A DNA stretch of 64,000 bases, taken from Carallia brachiata (taxonomy: Eukaryota; Streptophyta; Magnoliopsida; Malpighiales; Rhizophoraceae). The stretch covers positions 5,279,186-5,343,185 of the forward strand of contig JADCRB010000001.1 of NCBI GenBank assembly GCA_021464245.1. Direction: 5' to 3'. Of the stretch, positions 49,001 through 59,300 are shown one piece after another. Each line of letters starts with the position of its first letter. Positions within the stretch are counted from its first letter, which is position 1. Below the pieces are notes generated by a model. It saw nothing but the letters and a program-made list of their open reading frames with translations. It made no database searches and was not told the origin of the DNA. Position numbers and translations under genes: made by a program.

Positions 49001-50182
49001 AATTAGTAAGTATTAAAAAAGAAGTGAAATAGCTGTTATAGTTCTATGATGTCCCCTTCAATAAACTTAATAGTAGTTGCTACAAAGGAATTTGTCAAAA
49101 GTGGTGAAAATCTTGAATTGGCACTGTGAAGGGCTATAGACTCTTCAAGTAGTCAATAGATTAAAGAAGATTGTCTAACTTCAAGTCTCAAACTAGTACC
49201 TTGATGAAAACTAGGCCAAATGTGCTTAAGATAGAAAAAGTAAAATGTAAGTTAAAGTTTTTTTATACTATTTTTGTGGATTGTGAAAAAACTAGTCATT
49301 ACCATGATTAGGGTCTAATACTCCTTTCAAAGGACTCAACAATTGTGAACTTACAATTGGTCTCAAACTACCATACTGATATATTAATTCATAATGACGA
49401 GCATTTAGTGAAGTGGAGAATTACTTGATTTTAAAGATGGCCAAAAGACAAAAATAATATTCGAATTTAGGACCTTCTTCAATAGGATAATGGACAACTG
49501 TATAAACTATGGCTTTGTCAAGGAATCCTTAACGGGATTATATTCTTTTTGGAGAAATAAAAGGGTTAGCCTAGGCTAATGTATTTAATGAAAAGTTGTA
49601 AACGTGTCATTAACAAATGTGTACTTATGGAGATTAATTTTTAGGGATTTGAATTCACTTTTACCAATATTCAAAAAGGATAGGACCACATCCAAGAATG
49701 CCATAACAAATTTTTTGCCATTACCAAATCTCTAGAGCTATATTTACTAGAGTCTTTCAATCATGTTTCTCGGTACCCGAGAAGGAGAAGAGCCTAGAGC
49801 ATCACTAGCAAGCATTTTAATCAATATAAATAATCTTTCAAGACCCAATCATCTTGTACTAGTTCAATTTCAAAATCTTCTTCTAGCAAGCCAAAAGCTT
49901 GATGCGCCTTTTTTGGTGGTCTAACTAAACCATGATAAGTCTCCTAAGCTTGAGAGCACGTCCTAGAAAAATCTTCAGTGTAGCACCGAAAGTAATATGT
50001 CTAGTCATATAACGAAATTGAACTAGTACTCTGCTATTGCTAAGAGGTACAAGGAATTTATTTTTTCTTTGGCCGACTCACATGGATTACTATGTATCAA
50101 AAAAAATGTAATAACTGCTCTAGTTTCATGGTGTCCCCTTTAACGAATTTAATGATAGTGGCTACAAAGCAACTATGGCAAG
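43031..50182 (+). repeat. Tandem array of 1.13-kb units derived from a LINE endonuclease
   Basis: Units start at 43031, 44157, 45289, 46416, 47551, 48645 and 49779, each with a GAGAAGAAGAAGAACCT-like word. Lengths are 1126, 1132, 1127, 1135, 1094 and 1134, then a 404-bp partial unit ending at 50182. Every unit keeps the same landmarks in order: TTTAATCAATA-AAATAATCTTT; GACCATAATAAGTCTCCTAA; AACAAAACATCCAATCATGA; GGAATTCACTTTTACTT; CTTAATGGTAGTGGCTACAA; AGGGTCTAATACTCTTTTGG; ATAATGGACAACTGCATAAA; AAGTGTCATTAACGAATGTG; TTGAATTCACTTGTACCAA. The 47551 unit lacks about 40 bases around the CTTAATGGTAG landmark. All units face the same way. Confidence 0.95.
43480..49778 (+). pseudogene. LINE endonuclease (APE-type) domain repeated in every array unit
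   Basis: Within each unit, from about base 455 to the end, the LINE-type AP endonuclease can be read with indels: LNWNCRGL; ELQVSNLVPLIETRPKVLEM (the E of the .ME.K motif); FVDCR; GLILFWKDS; SDHHTDVLIYDDEHLVEWRF then TGF.RWPKDKNN (pattern HID.....WR.TGFYG.P); DNGQLHKLW; RVLNEIIFSFEK (in place of GDFNEILFSFEK, so the catalytic Asp is gone); QPRPIYLMNKCKSVINECVL; GFEFTCTNGQKG; FLELYSLDSFNHLSRY. The unit stops just short of the SDHCP catalytic motif. Known: these are ordered motifs of plant L1 ORF2. Not functional in any unit. Confidence 0.8.
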
Positions 50183-51692
50183 GCTTTGGTAGCAGTGTGG
50201 ATATGCCAACAGAAATCTAAAGATGCTTAGACAGCAACAATGAAAGGTTGAAATCGGCACTTGATATATTAGATCCTACACCTACATGAAAATTCTTCAA
50301 TTCCATCGATTCTTAGAGGCAGAAATTTTGTTTTTGTTCATAGGCTAATGGGCGACAATGGTGCAATATACCAGATTAATGCAAAGATGATCGTGGCCTT
50401 TAATTCTTATTATAAAGACTAGTTTTGTTATCAGAGGTCTTGTGTTTTGTAATTAGTGAGAAAGTCTAGTCGAATCTTTCTTTCTAACTTGACATTAAAT
50501 TGATGAGTGAAAAATTAGATGAATAATTGGCTTTGCAAGGTATTCACAAGGGATAAAATTATTTATGTAGATGCATCCAACAAAAATTTTTCGCCCTCAT
50601 GGTATGCCCGCACTCTTTTAGTTATCTTTGGCATGTGTTGTTGAAGAATTGCATATTTTTAGTCATAAAGGTGATCCCAACTCCCCTAACTATATGCTAA
50701 GGGTATTCACGGATCGAATTGTACAAATCTGGAAGAAATTTTAGTTCCAGCCGCCACCAATTACGAATTATTTCAACCACCCAAACAAATCCTCTATTTT
50801 CAAATTGGTTATAGGTGGGCAGTTCCTTCTATGGACTTCATATTATAATTTATAGCCATAAATTAAGAGTCACAAAAGTACAAGTTGCATAATCCTACAA
50901 TACAATTAGAGACAAGTATACTCATGCAAACTTTTAACATGGACTTCATATCTGTTATAAAACAAAGATTCACGAAAGATAAATGTTAAGGAATATAACG
51001 TCTTATATAGATAAGAAACAAGACTATAACATGACTTATAATGACTATGAGCTTTCCTTACTACTATCTTGATTTTTAAGTAGGATTTGAGACCCATAGA
51101 AATTATTTGACAATAAGTATTAAGTAACATAACCATAAAATACGATTTGTAACAAAAGTACAAGTGAGAATTTTATACACTGTCACTTAGCAAATGCACT
51201 TCACCAAACTTTTAACTTGTCCAACTCAATGAGAAATGAATGGAAATTGAAGCAGAAAAAAAGAACTAGGATTTTGACAACTACCAGATCATAAAGTTAC
51301 TTATTTTTAAAAATAAAAAAAAAATGAACCATTATGATATATATTTATTGCCATTATCTCATACTCACAAACCAAACAAACAACCACAATTATAATCTTA
51401 TTAGTATCTAAATGAATTATTTCTATATTACAATACAATGCCACAATAAATATGTGGCACTGAGTTTATTATTAAACTATTGGCTATCAAACACCCTCTG
51501 GTACATTTGCTTTAGGCACATAAAATTTCAGTTTAAAATAACCACATGGGAACTTGATTTGAGAATACATTGTAAAGATTTTTCAGAAAATGGCACAAGC
51601 AAAAATTCAAAGAGAAAAGGAAAAGGACTACAAGCTCCAACAACAACATACACTTGGCCAATAAGTAGCGTATGAGAACTATTAGTAGGAAG
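50183..51692. other. Intergenic; nothing identified
   Basis: AT-rich sequence after the array with only chance open frames. Confidence 0.4.
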
Positions 51693-52334
51693 TGTAGGAA
51701 AAACACAAGAGTCCAAAACTAAGGAGAAATCCGAGTAAGGTCCAAGTAAGCAATAAATTCATGGGTTTGACACCACATCTCAACTCAAAATCTTAAGGCA
51801 TTGGGTTTATGGGTCCTCCTTGCTTATAAGTTGCATACTCTTTCCTCTCCTTACCGATGTTATATATTTAACATAATAACTCACAAATGATATCCTAACA
51901 ATCTCCCCCTTAATTGTGAGTCTCTCCACATCGGGCTTGTTCTGCCTAAACATGCACTACTCTACCAAACCCAATAGCAAGCAAAGTTTTACTCCGCCTT
52001 AATCTGGAGCCCTCAGCTACCAAATACGTCAAGAACCACGCTGGGCTACATGGGGGCAGCATCCATAGGAACTTTGTGTGTCATTCATTCTAATTCCTTG
52101 TCAAACCATTAGCTCTAATACCACTTGTAGGGAAAGCGTAAGAGCCCAAAATTTGGGAGAAATATGAACAGGGTTGAAGTAAGCAACAAAACTAATGGCT
52201 TGACATGACATCTCAACCCAAAACTCTAAGGCATTGGGTTTATGGGTCTTTCTCACTTATAAGTTGCTCACTCTTCCCTTTCCTTTCTGATATATGATAT
52301 GTTTAACATAACAACTCACGGATTACATCTTATT
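51693..52334 (-). mobile_element. TRIM (terminal-repeat retrotransposon in miniature)
   Basis: Two direct repeats of about 208 bp (51693-51900 and 52126 to about 52334) share GGCATTGGGTTTATGGGTC, CTTATAAGTTGC-ACTCTT and TTTAACATAA-AACTCAC. They are separated by 225 bp without coding capacity. On the minus strand the right-hand LTR is followed by TGGTATTAGAGC (52112-52123), 11 of 12 bases of the initiator tRNA-Met PBS. The left-hand LTR (TGTTAGGATATC...) is preceded by AATTAAGGGGGAGAT, a clear polypurine tract. Total near 640 bp. A flanking target duplication is not evident. Confidence 0.8.
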
Positions 52335-52959
52335 GGTTTCGTCATGCATAATTGCTCCAATATTAGCCATAGCGTAGCAGCGGTCATCTCCTTCTAAACA
52401 TCCTGCAGAATTTGATTTGACAAACGAAGATGAATCTAAGACAAAGCTATTCAATCCCAACATTGCTTTTCCTCTGGTGACCACGACAAAGGCATCATAT
52501 CAAACCCTAACAATGTGTCGTCCAAATTGGAAATTAACATTGCAACATCAAAGCGCATTCAAAATTTTCAAGCAAACCACAAGATTAGCAACAAGTTAGT
52601 GTATCGTAGTAATTTTTTTTCTTCTTTTTCTATGGTCCAACAATAAAAAAGCAACTAGGTGTTCTCGAATATTTTGAATATGTATCATGAGATATATCGA
52701 AGGTCAAAAGCAAAGTAAATGCCTAATCATTCATAAGCAATAGGGGCAGATCAGATTAGTTATCTGTAATTTTGTTATATGTGGTTTTTAAAAATTCAAA
52801 ACTGCCACTAATTCACTCTTGATGAATTTAATATATATATACGGATCAGGTCAGTTATCTGTGATTTTCAAAACTTCAAAACTGCCACCAATTTGCTCTT
52901 AACGGGTTTGATAAATTAAAAGCCAAGAATATATTTTTCTTTCTCTTTTTTTTGGAGTT
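52335..52959. other. Intergenic; nothing identified
   Basis: A short word pair GGATCAGGTCAGTTATCTGT / CAGATTAGTTATCTGTAATTT and AACTGCCAC(C/T)AATT occurs twice (near 52750-52810 and 52845-52890), a local duplication of about 95 bp. No gene. Confidence 0.4.
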
Positions 52960-53710
52960 TTGACAATTGCGGATACATAAGGTATGGATTGGTCATTTTT
53001 TGACAAGTTGGGTAAATTTTGAACAACCCTACTATACACATATATGTTTTACTCTTAAAGTAGTTATGCTAGCAAATTGCAAAGATTTTTGGACTATTAA
53101 TCTCTACAATGTTCTCTCCAAAGTTATCACGAAGCCTATTGCTGAAAAGTTGAAGGTTATTCTTCTGTAGATAATGTTTGAATTCCAAAGTGCTTTTGTT
53201 CTTAGTCACCTTAGCACTAACAATGCTCTCCTTATTTTTTGAAATATTCTACTTTATGAAGCATAAATACCTTAGTAAAAAGTTCTCATGGCTTCAAAAC
53301 TCAACATGAGCAAGACACATGATCAAATAGAATGAGCATTCCTAGAAAACATTATGCGGGGATTGTGTTCAATTAATAATGTATTGTGTGACTACAATCT
53401 GTCGTTCATTACTGATGAATTCTTTTCCATGGGAACATTTTTCTCCTTAAAAGGTTTGCAATAAGGAGACTTATTATCTTTGTATCTTTTTCTATTTTCT
53501 ATTGAAGATTCTCTTCTTAATAGATAATGAGGCAGTGTAGGAGAATATCATGGTACGCATATTTGTAAAAAGGTACCAACAACTACCTATTTGTTTTTCG
53601 TAGATGATGGCCTAATATTCATAGCATCATCCAATGCTGAGTTCCAAAAAATAAAACTAATCCTAGCTCAATATAATAAGCAATTGAAAATTGTTTTAAA
53701 GATTCAAAAA
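52960..53710 (+). pseudogene. LINE reverse transcriptase fragment
   Basis: Readable in order with stops: FWTINLYNVLSKVITKPIAE (pattern RPISL.NV.YK...K..A), FQSAFVLSHLSTNNALL, MASKLNMSKTHDQIEAF (pattern KLDMSKAYDR.EW), GDLLSLYLFLFSIEDSL (pattern QGDPLSPYLF), and YLFFVDDGLIFIASSNAEFQ, which holds the catalytic FVDD. These are RT motifs of plant L1-type LINEs. Flanks show no tail. Confidence 0.8.
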
Positions 53711-55087
53711 TTTCTCTCTCACTCGTTTTATCCCTCTTCTCTCTCTCTCTCTCTCCTCTCTCTCTTCTTCATCAACTAGTTATGTTATAAGTGGATTAAT
53801 ACAAGATGAAAAAACAAAGAGAGGCCAGAGTAGAATATTGGAATTTTTAAATTTTGTTGGCTTTTTTGAATTTTTTATTTTTCAATTTTTAAAATTTTTA
53901 AGTATTTGAGATTTTTTTATTTTGAATTTTATTATTTCATGGATTTTCAAAATTGTTATATAATTTTTAGAATTTTTTAATTTTATAATTTTTGAAATAT
54001 TTTTTAGTTCTTTTTTTTTTGGGAATTTTTGGAATGTATAAACTTTTTTTGTATCTTTAACAAATTTTTCATTTTATGGAATTTTAAATTTTCACAATTT
54101 TTAAAGTTTTTAGTCTTGTTTATGAATTTTTGAAATTTTCTTTTTCAACAATTCAATTTTTTCAACAAATACCATTTTTTTATGGAGTGACGTCACACTC
54201 AATATCCATCAGATGATATGGTGAGTTTTGTGGTAGAGCTTATGGCTTTTTGGTAGAAAAGGAAAAGGGCCAAACTGATTTACAGAAAGAATGTGTGTGA
54301 CAAATTTTAAAAAGAAAACACAAAGGGGACATAAAACAAAAAATGCGCAAACGTGAAGGACCAAATCTTATTTTTGACTTATATTTTCAGTGAGGGGAGT
54401 AATGCATATGGCATCCTTGTTACAACCATTGAGAAATTTGGACAAAGTTAGCTCAATGTTGAAAAGGTACACATGCACAAATATGAAGTTGGAGGGAAAA
54501 ATCAAAGTAATTTTAAATGTTTGAATTTTTTTATTGAGAGAATTAAATGTTTGAAGTTTAATTGAATGGAAAAATTGATCAATAGAACAAAATTCAGCTT
54601 TCTCCAACAAAAAAAAGAAAAAGAAAAACAAATAATTATGCTGGCATGTAACGAAAGGTAGGGTGCCATATTGTTGATGCGTTTAGCGGATCGAAAAATA
54701 GGACAAATTGTTTCCAATGGTAAGAGTTTATCCCTAAGTTCGACTTTCGTACTAACTATGGATGAATTCACAGATCACGTTCAGAATGATGTCGTGTAGT
54801 GCTACAAATACACAACAATAATAGAAGAAATATCATTAGCTTCAACGAAATTATTTAAAATTGAGTTGCACATGCTGATGAGCATAATTAGGTAAAGATT
54901 TTGTACTTAGGCATTGACACAGTCATAGGTGCCACAGCCAAAAGCTATATGCATGGACAATATTTTGGATCAAACTTCCAATTAGGTTAGTCTTCAAACA
55001 ACTTGTTGCGTAGCCTTTGCTTCGTCGAGCAATATTTCTCCTTTCTTCTTATCAAATTCCTTTTTATTTTGCTCCTAAATATACTAT
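53711..55087. other. Intergenic, T-rich, with TC microsatellite
   Basis: (TC)n at about 53715-53765, then a stretch dominated by AATTTTT words to about 54180. No gene. Confidence 0.55.
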
Positions 55088-55340
55088 TAGATACCACCCG
55101 AGGTGGTAGGTTAATGGTTAAACAACGTGCTTTCTTCACATTATTTCAAGTTTGAGTTCCTGCCAACGCTCGCCCCCGCAAACGGGGGGGTTTTGTTGTC
55201 AAAAGCATAATAGTAGGTTTAAGACTCATGAATATCGTGATTGGATATAGGGATGGGCCTATTAATGCTCGAGTGGTGGACTTACCCTTTAGGGTTGTTG
55301 AATGAGGTACTCGAAACAAAAGTTTTTCCCCACCTCAACC
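55088..55340 (+). mobile_element. SINE-like element
   Basis: Head reads GAGGTGGTAGGTTAATGGTT (A-box-like) followed by GTGCTTTCTTCACA and AGTTTGAGTTCC (B-box-like, 55149-55160), the pattern of tRNA-derived plant SINEs. The minus-strand copy at 55880-56090 has the same head. 3' limit approximate. Confidence 0.55.
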
Positions 55341-55879
55341 CACAAATCTAATGTCCAATATACTTATGATAGAAATTAGATATTTTTATGTTAAAAAATT
55401 AGATATTTTAATTAATCTATTATGATGAAACCTTAATTTTTGGATTTTCAAACAAAATAATTTCCTGTAAATAATGTGGTAAAAACATACTTGAATCAAT
55501 AAAAGTTGTTGCCCAAACTATTTTTGTGTCTCAAGGACTTACTTTAATTCAACAATCTAATTTCTTTCTCCTAACCTTACAGTAATTCAACAATCTAAGA
55601 AGAAAGATGACCGATTACATATATATACATAATTTCACAGCTTAAATTAGGCATACTTGTCATTATTCAAATCATTCTTGAAATTATAGTCATTAATTAG
55701 GGCAATAATCTATATTTTTTTTCTGCTTAATAGTCAAACCTCATTATGATTGTTTTAATTTTTTTAACATAAAAAAAAAAATCTATCGTGGGTATGTCAG
55801 TTATCAGATTTTTGAGTTGGGTCGAAGTAACTCCCATTTGAACATAACTCCCATTTGAACACCTCATTTACCAACTCAC
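55341..55879. other. Intergenic; nothing identified
   Basis: AT-rich. A short word (AACTCCCATTTGAACA) is repeated in tandem near 55828-55861. Confidence 0.45.
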
Positions 55880-56090
55880 ATATAGGTTGACCCATAACCT
55901 AAGCACTGATGGATTCGAGCGTGACTTTCTAAGCCGGCCACCGTGACTACCGAATCTAAACCAAAGGTGCGTAGCATCAATCATTGTCGAGCAGGAAGGC
56001 GTCTAGTGCCACACGCTGCCAATAGAATTCAAACTCAGGCCACGAGTGAGGAAAGCACGCTGAGTTGTCACCGAACTACCACCTCAAATG
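55880..56090 (-). mobile_element. SINE-like element, opposite orientation
   Basis: Minus strand reads TTTGAGGTGGTAGTTCGGTG, then GCGTGCTTTCCTCAC and GAGTTTGAATTC (56025-56036 on the plus strand), matching the head of the copy at 55088. The bodies beyond the heads differ. Confidence 0.5.
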
Positions 56091-56326
56091 GTATGATTGC
56101 TTTAATTTAGTCTTTGATTGGGCATATTATTTGATGACAGTTCAACATTCTCCCACCTTTTTCCTTATTAATTAACTGCTGAATTAACACTTCAAACTCA
56201 GTAATTCATGTTCTTATTATCAGCAAGTATCCAATTTTTATCTAGTAACACAATTGGGAACCTTTTGTTGCTGCTTTCTTTCTTGTCTGATTCCACCATC
56301 TTTTGTCGTATATATATTGAAGAACT

Positions 56327-59300
56327 TTAAGACCTCGTGTTTGACGAATCAAGTTGATTGTTGTTGTTCTCATCTGTGTTTTTTGTAGCAGAAGTGATGA
56401 CTATCTCCATCCTCTCTGTTTCTCCAGAACTTGTCATTGGAACAAGTCGGACCGCTTCGGTTGTCTCCTTGTTTTTACCCCACAGCACTGCGTATAAACC
56501 TAAAATGATGAATATTCCTCCTATTATGCTGCAATTTCCAAAAAATAGGACAAATTATTAAATACTTACATCAAAGCCTAAAATACTATGCATGTTATCG
56601 AAGTCACACCCTGAGCCAGCCCTTAATATTAATGCCCCCCTAGGCGAAATAAGCGTACTAATGTTTTCCCATTCTAATATTAATGTTGATTCACAAACGT
56701 TTCTATATATCAATAAATAAGAACCCAAAAAAAAATAATTCTGCACATAAACACAAGCAGCAACTGTGGAAGTGCTTGAACATATATTATAGCTCTATGC
56801 TAATATTTTAAAGATATAATTTATCCTTTAATTCAAATATTACTTCGTGTGATAGATTGATAAAGCTATAGAATCTTTGTAGATGAAAACACTCTCTAGA
56901 ACCTTCTCTGTCTCTCTCTCTCTAGGTATCTCTCACCGATGATGGGGAGAACTTCCTTATTTGTGACCCACATTCCAGATCAAGTGGTGCAGATGGCTAT
57001 AAGGGAGTGTGATGGCAATAAAGCCCAGGTCCCGATGGTTTCAATCTTAATTTTGTGAAACAAAATTGGAAACTTATAAAGAATGAGGTAATGGACTTCT
57101 TGTCTGATTTTCATGAGCATGGGTCACTTTACAGAAGCCTTAATTCATCCTTCATTGTGTTTATCCCAAAGACATACGACGCAGAGGCAATGAATCATTT
57201 TAGACCAATTTCATTTGTGGGTTGCGTGTAAAAAAATCTGGCAAACGTCTTAGCTAACCGGTTAAATAGGTTATGGAAGGGGTCATTGGAAAGCACCAAT
57301 CTACTTTTTTGACTGGTAGATTTATTTTGGATAGTGGCCAATGAGGTAATTGCTGAATTGAAGAGGAGAAAAGGAAGAGGTATAGTGATTAAAGTTGATT
57401 TAAAAAAGCCTATAATACAGTTGAACAGGGATTCTTAGATACTGTGATAGATGCTACGAGGGGTTTGGTTTAAAATGGAGGAAATGGATCATGAAATGTA
57501 TTTCCATAGCTGAGTTGTCTATTTTGGTTCATGTTAGCCTATGATATAGTTCAAAAGGAGGCATGGGTTATGCCGAGGAGATTCTCTATCTCCTTCCTTA
57601 TTCTTTCTTATTGCAGAAGAACTTAATGGTTTGATTAGTAAGGCGGTGGGGATGGGTGTGATGGAGGGGGTTCAGCTTGGTATAGATGTCCATATCTCAC
57701 ATCTTCAGTATGCTAATAACATAATTGTGTTTAGCAAATCCAATAGAGTAACAGTTGAGAATTGCAAAAGGGTCCATAAATGTTTCCAGTGCTATACATG
57801 CTTCAAGATCAATTTCTCTAAGATGGTTATCTTGGGAATCAAAGTTCAGAGGCCAACATTAGAATCTTGAACTCAATTCTAGAATTGTAAAGTCGGCCAA
57901 CTTCGGATACAATACTTGGGTCTTCCCCTTAAAGTTAATCCTAGAGCGAAAGAAATATGGAACCTTGTGATTCTGAGGGTGGAAGCAAGATTAGCGAGAT
58001 GGAAGGTTCGATACCTTTCTAAGGCCAACTGATTAGTTTTAATCAAATCTTGTCTGAATTTATTGCCAATGTATTATCTTTCACTTTTTAAAATGTTGAG
58101 AATGGTAAAGGATAAACTTGAACAATTACAATGAGCATTTTTTTGGGGGAGGGGGCGAAGAGAAAGAAAGACGGGTTCACTACGTGCCTTGGGGATTGAT
58201 TTATAGAAGTAAATTGAATGGAGGTCTGGGAATTGGAAGATTGGAAGATAGGAACGTTGGATTATTGTTCTAAATGGTTATGAAGAGTAGTAAATGATGA
58301 TAAGGCTTTATGGGTGAGGGTATCAAAAGCTAGATATGGAGATTGGAAGCTCTAGCCTTGGAAGTGGGAAGTTCGCCCACATAGACTGCCACCAACTTGG
58401 AGGGGTATCTGCTTCGTGGCACAAAAAGGGGAATATGCTAATTTGGTTACATCAAACTCTTTTTTAGCATTGGTAATAGTAGCCTGGTTGATTTCTAGGA
58501 CCGTGTTTGGGTTGGGAAGTTTACTCTCCGATTTCATTTCTCTAGAGTATTTGCACTGGTATGCATTAAAAAAGGCCTTGTGTCATTATTTAGAAGCTTG
58601 ATTAGTTGAAAATGGCGATGGAATTTTTAATAGAAGAGGGCTTTTTTTTTTATTAGGAAAAGCAGCAGTATAATGAGTTCATAACAATAGTCAGAAGTGT
58701 CCACCTTGTTAGGGACCAAGAGTATAAGCTTTTGGGGAAAGGAGATAAATATGGTCAATTTACAGTTAAATTATTTTGCGATTTGATAGACGCAAGGAGA
58801 GAAATTTCAATGGGGATTGTGCCCTCTGTCTAGGGGGCTTGGCACTATCAAAAGTTGCGGTCTTTTGTAGGCAGCTTTTTTTAGATAGAGTCCTAGTGGG
58901 GGATAGGCTGTCTCATATTTTAGGGGCTAGTTTCTCGTGTGTTCTTTGCTCTTCATGCCGTCGGGAAGTAGAAATAGTCTCTCACCTATTTTTACACTAT
59001 GAGGAAGTGTGGAAGGTATGGAATAGATGCCTATGGTGATGGAATGATTGTTGGGTGGCTAACCCCACAATTAGTTGTCTTTGGGATTCTTGGGAGCATA
59101 TTGGAAAGGGTCTTTTGTCAAAAGAGGTGTAATTGATGGGTTTCTATGGGTTGATTTGGGTTAACTGTTAACTATTGTGTTACTGATTGCTGTCGCTGAT
59201 TGCTGCTGTTGATTGCTAATTGCTGATTCCTACTTACTGTTGCTAATTGCTGATAAAATTAATAAAGTGTTTGGTTAATTTTATACTTAATATTACTGTT

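Noticed and set aside
43031..50182. Periodic array considered as CRISPR or a repeat-protein gene
   Set aside because: Units exceed 1 kb with no short spacers, diverge by point changes, and every frame is broken by stops. They read as LINE endonuclease instead.
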